This document shows positions 1-10,095 of a stretch of DNA of 46,515 nt, in pieces. The notes below the pieces were generated by a model, which saw only the letters and a list, made by a program, of their open reading frames with translations, searched no databases and was not told the DNA's origin. Each line of letters starts with the position of its first letter. Position 1 is the first letter of the stretch. The stretch is from positions 1-46,515 of the forward strand of contig JAUCBJ010002796.1 of assembly GCA_032718475.1 (NCBI GenBank), read 5' to 3'. The stretch comes from Nemertoderma westbladi (taxonomy: Eukaryota; Xenacoelomorpha; Nemertodermatida; Nemertodermatidae). The position numbers and the translations under genes are program-made.

Positions 1-1887
1 CTGTGTAGCAGAGAATATGCATGGCGAATCTCGGAAAAATATCGAAGGTGCTGATGGTGACGTCATCGAGGTTCTAGCTAATAATGGCGCCAAGGCCCAG
101 TGCGTGGTACTGGCTCTCTATATTTAGCGCCAAAAAAACCAGGGCTCTACTTGCCTCATAGACGCCGTTATATTATATACTGTAGGTCGTAGGGAGGGTG
201 GCCAGGTAAATATCCTTAATTGGGCACCAAACATTAACCGGGGAGCAAAAAATACAGAAAAGTTGCCAAAACATACAAAAATGTGAGACCATGGTGTAAT
301 TCAGTAAAGAGTAATATTAGTTTGACTAAAACAACAAACGCAACACATCAGGAAAGAAAACAAATGGGGCTAGTTTAGCGCATCAGAGTTTCTGAAACGG
401 ATCTGAAATCTGTAGAACCGTGATATAGAAATAAAATCACAAGTGCGTAATGGTGAGGATAATATAATGCTAGGCCTACTTAATAATGTGGTAGGTGTAT
501 GAATTTAATTTCCTTCCGCTTGGCTCCGGAATCACTGTTTACTGTTCTTTTTGGGTAAGATTATTGTTTGATAAAGATGCGCAAATAAATTTCATAAAAT
601 AAATCGATGACAGGTTAGCCCTATTTGCATACAAGACATTATGAAAGCTTAGTTTTATCCTGTTCTTAAGAACTCCGAATGGTTTAGTTGTACGGTACAC
701 GCGATTTAATGACCATTAATCACTTGCTGAAATGGTAAGATTAGAAAATAATCACATTGCATTAAAAAAGTAATTGCTAAGCAAGGGAAACTCAAACACG
801 TCTTACTAATTTGCATAGTTAACAATGTGTATTTAATGCTGGTTATGTCTGGTGGGTTAAATTTCGCCCCAGGGTGTCAGAAACGTCAACAGTGCGTCAG
901 ATTAGTTTTTGATGGATACAGTTTGGACCACCGCAGGCGTCAGTTGCAGCCTCGACTGTAAAGTGGCATTTTTTCATCAAAAATATTTGTTTATGTTAAA
1001 TCTTAGTTTGCGTGGATCGTATGTGTGTGCATTGCTAAGCGCGGCAGCTACTGTATGATTTGAATAGCCAAACTAATTTTCATCATTACAATAATGCGGT
1101 AATCAAAACGACGATATGTTAAGTAATAGTTTATCTCAAAGTAAGTTTAACTCACTTTTCAAGTAATTTGTGAATTTGGGGTCTTTCTACCAGACCTGCT
1201 ACTACCGGTACACAAGTAGCAGGTCTGGTAGAAAGACCCCAAATTCAAATTCACAAATTACTTGAAAAGTGAGTTAAACTTACTTTGAGATAAACTATTA
1301 CTTGGCCTAATTACGGGCCTAATTCCTATCTCATTATGCTGTGTCCTATGGGCGCTACTGGTACTAGATTCTCACCCGACGTATAATGTTATACATTATA
1401 TACAATGTGCTACCTGCAGAGTGATATAATATTTACATTTTCGATTATATTGTTCTTACAGGTTTTTGCTCTTTATACAATAATCTCACATTATCAGTGC
1501 CGGATTAACCTTAAGGCATATCATGTATTATTTACATTCTAGAATATTTGGTTTAAGTGGAGTTATAAGGAGTGATTGCAAGGACCCTTACGCTATTCAA
1601 CGTCACGTGGAATGTGAGTGGCCAGAATTACTCAACGTCTGGATAATGTTTGGACTATATCTCGTTCTAGCACCGACCGCTTCCACTTTACTTCTGGAAA
1701 TTAAAGTTAGTATATTTAATTGTTATTTATTCGTTGCATTTTTGAAAATCGTCCAAGTTTCAGGAAATGTTGTCTCTTAAATAATTTTTCACATATTCGT
1801 GTGTAAAATTGCACTTTATACTTCTGGTCCGAATTTTTCAGAAACACTATTCATTTTCACATTTCCATTTAGTTTTGTTAAAACGTT
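1..1887. other. Non-coding outer segment of left palindrome arm
   Basis: AT-rich DNA without a recognisable gene. The only longer open frame (1523-1780, 85 codons) matches nothing I know and has no splice or promoter context. The segment contains the nested hairpin at 1121-1303. The same segment in reverse complement is 17428-19314. Confidence 0.6.
1121..1303. repeat. Nested near-perfect hairpin in left arm
   Basis: About 84 bases (1121-1204) are repeated in reverse complement at 1216-1303 around an 11-base spacer containing accggtac. The outer ends read aagtaatag and ctattactt. The arms differ only by a six-base duplication (aaattc) in the right half. It has the shape of a short foldback or MITE insertion, but no convincing target-site duplication is visible. 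The whole hairpin recurs at 18012-18194. Confidence 0.9.
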
Positions 1888-2028
1888 GGCGGTGTAGCTC
1901 AGTTGGCTGAGCGCCTGGCTTATAATCTATTGGTTGTAGGTTCGAACCCAGCCAGGGTTTACTCAGCCTTTCGCGCACTGGAGTCGATAAAATGAGGACT
2001 GTTTGAATCACTGGGAGCAAATCTTGGG
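1888..2028 (+). repeat. tRNA-derived SINE at the satellite edge (left arm)
   Basis: The head begins GGCGGTGTAGCTCAGTTGG, with a good Pol III A box at 1895-1906 (TAGCTCAGTTGG) and a B box at 1939-1949 (GGTTCGAACCC). The D stem pairs (GCTC/GAGC). The anticodon stem and acceptor stem do not pair and the T stem has a mismatch, so this is not a working tRNA; the nominal anticodon loop reads CTTATAA. A non-tRNA body follows (about 1960-2028) containing TCGATAAAATGAG, typical in style for invertebrate SINEs. The body runs straight into the first satellite unit at about 2029 without a poly-A tail. A second, identical copy is 17287-17427. Confidence 0.7.
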
Positions 2029-5000
2029 ATAGGAGTAGCGCCCACCCCTACCTTCGGGTAGCAGATAGGAGTAGCGCCCACCCCTACCTTCGGTAGCAGA
2101 TAGGAGTAGCGCTCATCCCTACCTTCGGGTAGCAGATAGGAGTAGCACCCACCCCTACCTTCGGTAGCAGATTGGAGTAGCGCCCACGTCTACCTTCGTG
2201 TAGCAGATAGGAGTAGCGCCCACTTCTACCCTCGGGTAGCAGATAGGAGTAGCGCTCATTCCTACCTTCGTGTAGCAGATAGGAGTAGCGCCCACTTCTA
2301 CCCTCGGGTAGCAGATAGGAGTAGCGCTCATTCCTACCTTCGGGTAGCAGATAGGAGTAGCACCCACCCCTAACTTCGGGTAGCAGATAAGAGTAGCGCC
2401 CACCCCTACCTTCGGGTAGCAGATAGGAGTAGCGCCCACGTCTACCTTCGTGTAGCAGATAGGAGTAGCGCCCACTTCTACCCTCGGGTAGCAGATAGGA
2501 GTAGCGGCCACTTCTACCTTCGGGTAGCAGATAGGAGTAGCACCCGCTTCTACCTTCGGGAAGCAGATAGGAGTAGCGCCAACTTCTACCTTCGGGTAGC
2601 AGATAGGAGTAGCGTCCACTTCTACCTTCGGGTAGCATATAGGAGTAGCGCCCACCACTACCTTCGGGTAGCAGATAGGAGTAGCGCCCATCACCCTTAC
2701 CTTCCGGTAGCCGATAGGAGTAGCGCCCACGTCTACCTTCGGGTAGCAGATAGGAATAGCGGGCACTCTACCTTCGGGTAGCAGATAGGAGTAGCGGCCA
2801 CTTCTACCTTCGGATAGCCGATAGGAGTGGCGCCCACTTCTAACTTCGGGTAGCAGATAGGAGTAGCGCCACCCCTACCTTCGGGTAGCAGATAGGAGTA
2901 GCGCCCGCTTCTACCTTCGGAAACAGATAGGAGTAGCGCCCACTTCTACCTTCGGGTAGCAGACATGAGTAGCGGGCACTTCTACCTTCGGGTAGCCGAT
3001 AGGAGTAGCGCCCACTTCTACCTTCGGGTAGCAGACAGGAGTAGCGGACACTTCTACCTTCGAGTAGCCGATAGGAGTAGCGCCCACTTCTACCTTCGGG
3101 TAGCTGTCAGAAGTAGAGGGCACTTCTACCTTCGTGTAGCAAATATGAGTAGCGCCCACTTCTACCGTCGGGTAGCAGATAAGAGTAGCGCCCACACCTA
3201 CCTTCGGGTAGCAGATAGGAGTAGCGCCCACCCCTACCTTCGAGTAGCAGATAGGAGTAGCGTCCACCCCTACCTTCGGGTAGCAGATAGGAGTAGCGGG
3301 CACTTCTACCTTCGGGAAGCAGATAGGAGTAGCGGCCACTTCTACCTTCGGGAAGCAGATAGGAGTAGCGCCCACTTCTACCTTCCGGTAGCCGATAGGA
3401 GTAGCGCCCGCTTCTACCTTCGGGAAGCAGATAGGAGTAGCGGCCACTTCTACCTTCGGGAAGCAGATAGGAGTAGCATCCACTTCTACCTTCGGGAAGC
3501 AGATAGGAGTAGCGGCCACTTCTACCTTCGGGAAGCAGATAGGAGTATCATCCACTTCTACCTTCGGGAAGCAGATAGGAGTAGCATCCACTTGTACCTT
3601 CGGGAAGCAGATAGGAGTAGCGCCCGCTTCTACCTTCGGGAAGCAGATAGGAGTAGCGGCCACTTCTACCTTCGGGAAGCAGATAGGAGTAGCGTCCACT
3701 TCTACCTTCGGGTAGCAGATAGGAGTAGCGCCCACTTCTACCTTCGGGAAGCAGATAGGAGTAGCGCCCGCTTCTACCTTCAGGAAGCAGATAGGAGTAG
3801 CAGCCACTTCTACTGTACCTTCGGGTAGCAGATAGGACTAGCGGCCACCCCTACCTTCGGGTAGCAGATAGGAGTAGCGCCCACTTCTACCTTCGGGAAG
3901 CAGATAGGAGTAGCGCCCGCTTCTACCTTCGGGAAGCAGATAGGAGTAGCGGCCACTTCTACCTTCGGGAAGCAGATATGAGTAGCGTCCACTTCTACCT
4001 TCGGGTAGCAAATAGGAGTAGCGCCCACTTCTCCCTTCGGGAAGCAGATAGGAGTAGCGCCCGCTTCTACCTTCGGGAAGCAGATAGGAGTAGCGGCCAC
4101 TTCTACTGTACCTTCGGGTAGCAGATAGGAGTAGCGGCCACTTCTACTGTACCTTCGGGTAGCAGATAGGAGTAGCGGCCACTTCTACTGTACCTTCGGG
4201 TAGCAGATAGGAGTAGCGGCCACCCCTACCTTCGGGTAGCAGATAGGAGTAGCGCCCACTTCTACCTTCGGGAAGCAGATAGGAGTAGCGCCCGCTTCTA
4301 CCTTCGGGAAGCAGATAGGAGTAGCGGCCACTTCTACCTTCGGGAAGCAGATATGAGTAGCGTCCACTTCTACCTTCGGGTAGCAAATAGGAGTAGCGCC
4401 CACTTCTCCCTTCGGGAAGCAGATAGGAGTAGCGCCCGCTTCTACCTTCGGGAAGCAGATAGGAGTAGCGGCCACTTCTACTGTACCTTCGGGTAGCAGA
4501 TAGGAGTAGCGGCCACCCCTACCTTCGGGTAGCAGATAGGAGTAGCGCCCACTTCTACCTTCGGGAAGCAGATAGGAGTAGCGCCCGCTTCTACCTTCGG
4601 GAAGCAGATAGGAGTAGCGGCCACTTCTACCTTCGGGAAGCAGATATGAGTAGCGTCCACTTCTACCTTCGGGTAGCAAATAGGAGTAGCGCCCACTTCT
4701 CCCTTCGGGAAGCAGATAGGAGTAGCGCCCGCTTCTACCTTCGGGAAGCAGATAGGAGTAGCGGCCACTTCTACTGTACCTTCGGGTAGCAGATAGGAGT
4801 AGCGGCCACTTCTACTGTACCTTCGGGTAGCAGATAGGAGTAGCGGCCACTTCTACTGTACCTTCGGGTAGCAGATAGGAGTGGCGGCCACTTCTACTGT
4901 ACCTTCGGGTAGCAGATAGGAGTAGCGGCCACCCCTTCCTTCGGGTAGCAGATAGGAGTAGCGTCCACTTCTACCTTCGGGTAGCAGATAGGAGTAGCGC

Positions 5001-8000
5001 CCACTTCTACCTTCGGGAAGCAGATAGGAGTAGCGCCCGCTTCTACCTTCGGGAAGCAGATAGGAGTAGCGGCCACTTCTACCTTCGGGAAGCAGATAGG
5101 AGTAGCGTCCACTTCTACCTTCGGGTAGCAGATAGGAGTAGCGCCCACTTCTCCCTTCGGGAAGCAGATAGGAGTAGCGCCCGCTTCTACCTTCGGGAAG
5201 CAGATAGGAGTAGCGGCCACTTCTACTGTACCTTCGGGTAGCAGATAGGAGTAGCGGCCACTTCTACTGTACGTTCGGGTAGCAGATAGGAGTAGCGGCC
5301 ACTTCTACTGTACCATCGGGTAGCAGATAGGAGTAGCGGCCACTTCTACTGTACCTTCGGGTAGCAGATAGGAGTAGCGGGCCACTTCTACTGTACCTTC
5401 GGGTAGCAGATAGGAGTAGCGGCCACTTCTACTGTACCTTCGGGTAGCAGATAGGAGTAGCGGCCACTTCTACCTTCGGGTAGCAGATAGGAGTAGCGTC
5501 CACTTCTACCTTCGGGTAGCAGATAGGAGTAGCGCCCACTTCTACCTTCGGGAAGCAGATAGGAGTAGCGCCCGCTTCTACCTTCGGGAAGCAGATAGGA
5601 GTAGCGGCCACTTCTACTGTACCTTCGGGTAGCAGATAGCAGTAGCGGCCACTTCTACTGTACCTTCGGGTAGCAGATAGGAGTAGCGGCCACTTCTACT
5701 GTACCTTCGGGTAGCAGATAGGAGTAGCGTCCACTTCTACTGTACCTTCGGGTAGCAGATAGGAGTAGCGGCCACTTCTACTGTACCATCGGGTAGCAGA
5801 TAGGAGTAGCGGCCACTTCTACTGTACCTTCGGGTAGCAGATAGGAGTAGCGGCCACTTCTACTGTACCATCGGGTAGCAGATAGGAGTAGCGGCCACTT
5901 CTACTGTACCTTCGGGTAGCAGATAGGAGTAGCGGGCCACTTCTACTGTACCTTCGGGTAGCAGATAGGAGTAGCGGCCACTTCTACTGTACCTTCGGGT
6001 AGCAGATAGGAGTAGCGGCCACTTCTACCTTCGGGAAGCAGATAGGAGTAGCGTCCACTTCTACCTTCGGGTAGCAGATAGGAGTAGCGCCCACTTCTAC
6101 CTTCGGGAAGCAGATAGGAGTAGCGCCCGCTTCTACCTTCGGGAAGCAGATAGGAGTAGCGGCCACTTCTACTGTACCTTCGGGTAGCAGATAGGAGTAG
6201 CGGCCACCCCTACCTTCGGGTAGCAGATAGGAGTAGCGCCCACTTCTACCTTCGGGAAGCAGATAGGAGTAGCGCCCGCTTCTACCTTCGGGAAGCAGAT
6301 AGGAGTAGCGGCCACTTCTACCTTCGGGAAGCAGATATGAGTAGCGTCCACTTCTACCTTCGGGTAGCAAATAGGAGTAGCGCCCACTTCTCCCTTCGGG
6401 AAGCAGATAGGAGTAGCGCCCGCTTCTACCTTCGGGAAGCAGATAGGAGTAGCGGCCACTTCTACTGTACCTTCGGGTAGCAGATAGGAGTAGCGGCCAC
6501 TTCTACTGTACCTTCGGGTAGCAGATAGGAGTAGCGGCCACTTCTACTGTACCTTCGGGTAGCAGATAGGAGTAGCGGCCACCCCTACCTTCGGGTAGCA
6601 GATAGGAGTAGCGCCCACTTCTACCTTCGGGAAGCAGATAGGAGTAGCGCCCGCTTCTACCTTCGGGAAGCAGATAGGAGTAGCGGCCACTTCTACCTTC
6701 GGGAAGCAGATATGAGTAGCGTCCACTTCTACCTTCGGGTAGCAAATAGGAGTAGCGCCCACTTCTCCCTTCGGGAAGCAGATAGGAGTAGCGCCCGCTT
6801 CTACCTTCGGGAAGCAGATAGGAGTAGCGGCCACTTCTACTGTACCTTCGGGTAGCAGATAGGAGTAGCGGCCACCCCTACCTTCGGGTAGCAGATAGGA
6901 GTAGCGCCCACTTCTACCTTCGGGAAGCAGATAGGAGTAGCGCCCGCTTCTACCTTCGGGAAGCAGATAGGAGTAGCGGCCACTTCTACCTTCGGGAAGC
7001 AGATATGAGTAGCGTCCACTTCTACCTTCGGGTAGCAAATAGGAGTAGCGCCCACTTCTCCCTTCGGGAAGCAGATAGGAGTAGCGCCCGCTTCTACCTT
7101 CGGGAAGCAGATAGGAGTAGCGGCCACTTCTACTGTACCTTCGGGTAGCAGATAGGAGTAGCGGCCACTTCTACTGTACCTTCGGGTAGCAGATAGGAGT
7201 AGCGGCCACTTCTACTGTACCTTCGGGTAGCAGATAGGAGTGGCGGCCACTTCTACTGTACCTTCGGGTAGCAGATAGGAGTAGCGGCCACCCCTACCTT
7301 CGGGTAGCAGATAGGAGTAGCGCCCACTTCTACCTTCGGGAAGTAGATAGGAGTAGCGCCCGCTTCTACCTTCGGGAAGCAGATAGGAGTAGCGGCCACT
7401 TCTACCTTCGGGAAGCAGATAGGAGTAGCGTCCACTTCTACCTTCGGGTAGCAGATAGGAGTAGCGCCCACTTCTCCCTCGGGAAGCAGATAGGAGTAGC
7501 GCCCGCTTCTACCTTCGGGAAGCAGATAGGAGTAGCGTCCACTTCTACCTTCGGGTAGCAGATAGGAGTATCATCCACTTCTACCTTCGGGAAGCAGATA
7601 GGAGTAGCGGCCACTTCTACTGTACGTTGGGTAGCAGATAGGAGTAGCGGCCACTTCTACTGTACGTTCGGGTAGCAGATAGGAGTAGCGGCCACTTCTA
7701 CTGTACCTTCGGGTAGCAGATAGGAGTAGCGGCCACTTCTACTGTACCATCGGGTAGCAGATAGGAGTAGCGGCCACTTCTACTGTACCTTCGGGTAGCA
7801 GATAGGAGTAGCGGCCACTTCTACTGTACCATCGGGTAGCAGATAGGAGTAGCGGCCACTTCTACTGTACCATCGGGTAGCAGATAGGAGTAGCGGCCAC
7901 TTCTACTGTACCTTCGGGTAGCAGATAGGAGTAGCGGGCCACTTCTACTGTACCTTCGGGTAGCAGATAGGAGTAGCGGCCACTTCTACTGTACCTTCGG

Positions 8001-9222
8001 GTAGCAGATAGGAGTAGCGGCCACTTCTACCTTCGGGTAGCAGATAGGAGTAGCGTCCACTTCTACCTTCGGGTAGCAGATAGGAGTAGCGCCCACTTCT
8101 ACCTTCGGGAAGCAGATAGGAGTAGCGCCCGCTTCTACCTTCGGGAAGCAGATAGGAGTAGCGGCCACTTCTACTGTACCTTCGGGTAGCAGATAGGAGT
8201 AGCGGCCACTTCTACTGTACCTTCGGGTAGCAGATAGGAGTAGCGGCCACTTCTACTGTACCTTCGGGTAGCAGATATGAGTAGCGGCTACTTCTACTGT
8301 ACCTTCGGGTAGCAGATAGGAGTAGCGGCCACTTCTACCTTCGGGTAGCAGATAGGAGTAGCGGCCACTTCTACCTTCGGGTAGCAGATAGGAGTAGCGG
8401 CCACTTCTACCTTCGTGTAGCAGATAGGAGTAGCGTCCACCCCTACCTTCGGGTAGCAGATAGGAGTAGCGCCCACTTCTACCTTCGGGAAGCAGATAGG
8501 AGTAGCGCCCATCCCTACCTTCGGGTAGCAGATAGGAGTAGCGCCCACCCCTACCTTCGGGTAGCAGATAGGAGTAGCGCCCACGTCTACCTTCGTGTAG
8601 CAGATAGGAGTAGCGTCCACTTCTACCTTCGGGAAGCAGATAGGAGTAGCGGCCACTTCTACTGTACCTTCGGGTAGCAGATAGGAGTAGCGGCCACTTC
8701 TACCTTCGGATAGCAGATAGGAGTAGCGCCCACTTCTACCTTCGGGAAGCAGATAGGAGTAGCGCCCACCCCTACCTTCGGTAGCAGATAAGAGTAGCGC
8801 CCACCCCTACCTTCGGGTAGCAGATAGAAGTAGCGGCCACTTCTACCTTCGGGTAGCAGATAGGAGTAGCGCCCACCCCTACCTTCGGGTAGCCGATAGG
8901 AGTAGCGCCCGCTTCTACCTTCGGGTAGCAAATAGGAGTAGCGGCCACTTCTACCTTCGGGTAGCAGATAGGAGTAGCGTCCACTTCTACCTTCGGGAAG
9001 CAGATAGGAGTAGCGTCCACTTCTACCTTCGGGAAGCAGATAGGAGTAGCGCCCACCCCTACCTTCGGTAGCAGATAGAGTAGCGCCCACCCCTACCTTC
9101 GGGTAGCAGATAGAAGTAGCGCCCACTTATACCTTCCGGTAGCCGATAGGAGTAGCGGGCATTTCTACCTTCGGGTAGCAGATAGGAGTAGCGGCCACTT
9201 CTACTGTACCTTCGGGTAGCAG
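2029..9222 (+). repeat. 36/41-bp hairpin satellite array, left arm (about 190 units)
   Basis: Tandem units of 36 bp, with a 41-bp variant carrying five extra bases (ctgta). Each unit has the near-invariant core CTACC-TTCG-GGTAG, a 5-bp stem closed on a TTCG tetraloop. A common variant ends GGGAAGC instead of GGGTAGC, which breaks the middle pair. Because 36 is a multiple of 3 and the unit lacks stop codons in several frames, long open frames occur on both strands (for example 298 codons at 2911-3807 minus and 287 codons at 2965-3828 plus); these are shadows of the repeat, not genes. Higher-order structure is present: a 668-bp period (3810, 4478) and a block copied at +2359 (3810 to 6169, 4478 to 6837). 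Confidence 0.97.
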
Positions 9223-10095
9223 CGATGGGAAGGTAGGAGTCGTCGGGTCTCCTGTTTCAGCGCATCGGTATATCATGTGTTGCTATGTGCATACACTGTA
9301 TCACCGATTTGGTACTGCCATCCGACTAATTGCTCAACCTATTAATTGAGCTCATTACTCGATATACTGGTATAATATTTTTGAGTGTAGATCATTAGGA
9401 TGCGCTTCCCATGTGGCTTGCCCATTGTATTGCATCCCTAGTGGTACGCTCAAGTTAACATAATTGTATGATTACTGGGAGTGTTGGGTTATATGTCTCG
9501 GTGTGACTATGGTCGGTAGCTTACGGCTCTGTTACGAGTTGAGAGGCCGGCTGATTGCAGTAATTGGCGGAACACAGGTTCATGACGCCTCTGTACGCGT
9601 CGGGCAGTGCTGTGACATGCATCCCCGTATCGCTGCGGTGCATTCCACGGATGCGTTATCTCACTCATAACCTCAACTACGTTGTTGAGGTTATGAGTGA
9701 GATAACGCATCCGTGGTATCCACCGCATGCGTACGGGGATGCATCTCACAGCACTGCCAGACGAGTAAAGGGCGTAATGAACTGTGTCCGCAATTTCTGC
9801 AATAAGCCGGAATCTATCTCTTACAGTGCCGTAAGATACAGTCCATTTCACACAGTGACTTTTATCCCAACACTTTAATCATAATTATGTTAAATTGAGC
9901 GTACACTAGGGTTGAAATTAATTGGGCATGCCAATGGGAAGAGCTTCATATTGATTATCAAAAATATTTTACAGTTTTCAAGTTATTCTCAATTTATGTT
10001 AGCAATTTTCGATGGCAGAAAAATCGGTTTCATGTTGCAATACAAAAAGTAACAGATGGCTGAAACAGGAGACCCGAAGACTCCTCATTCAATAG
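9223..10095. repeat. Palindrome spacer: an older, diverged inverted repeat
   Basis: The left half (about 9223-9680) and the right half (about 9681-10095) align to each other in reverse complement, with many substitutions and indels. Shared landmarks include GAAACAGGAGACCCGA beside the satellite edges, ATTATGTTAA with TTGAGCGTAC, and GGGGATGCAT with CACAGCACTGCC. Pairing coordinates sum to about 19361 here rather than 19315, so net length differences have accumulated. Divergence is far greater than in the satellite arms on either side. Open frames of 68-114 codons in this segment match nothing I recognise. Confidence 0.85.
9645..9716. repeat. Perfect 33-bp hairpin at the palindrome centre
   Basis: Bases 9645-9677 (starting ccacggatgcg) are the exact reverse complement of 9684-9716 (ending cgcatccgtgg), with a six-base loop tacgtt at 9678-9683. 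It is the turning point of the whole 19-kb structure. Confidence 0.95.

Larger units (their letters stand above)
1..9222 (+). repeat. Left arm of a giant inverted repeat (palindrome)
   Basis: The reverse complement of this arm reappears at 10096-19314. Matching coordinates sum to 19315 over almost the whole arm, for example base 1 with 19314, the nested hairpin at 1121-1303 with 18012-18194, and satellite landmarks at 3807 with 15508 and 7127 with 12188. The outer 7 kb looks identical at every landmark I compared; a few substitutions and 1-2 bp gaps appear within about 2.5 kb of the spacer. The arm starts at the first base of the window, so its true outer end is unknown: it may continue outside, or the window may start at a contig end. 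The arm holds non-coding DNA, a SINE and a satellite, with no recognisable gene. Confidence 0.97.

Noticed and set aside
1523-1780. 85-codon frame in the palindrome arm (and mirror at 17535-17792)
   Set aside because: No recognisable domain, no regulatory context, and length within chance for this much sequence.
1888-1960. Functional tRNA gene (nominal TAT anticodon)
   Set aside because: A and B boxes are good, but the acceptor and anticodon stems do not pair and a SINE-like body follows.
2084-9126. Many long open frames (up to 298 codons) with 12-residue repeats such as ATPICYPKVEVA or GRYSYLLPEGRS, suggesting a repeat protein
   Set aside because: Both strands and several frames are open at once because the 36-bp unit has no stop codons. 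The 41-bp units break every frame. There is no start context, signal or splice structure. This is satellite DNA; the mirrored frames at 10056-17231 are rejected for the same reason.
2029-9222. CRISPR-like array
   Set aside because: There are no unique spacers between constant repeats: the whole 36/41-bp unit is repeated. The context is eukaryotic.
9464-9878. Overlapping frames in the palindrome spacer
   Set aside because: They mirror each other because of the inverted repeat and match nothing known.
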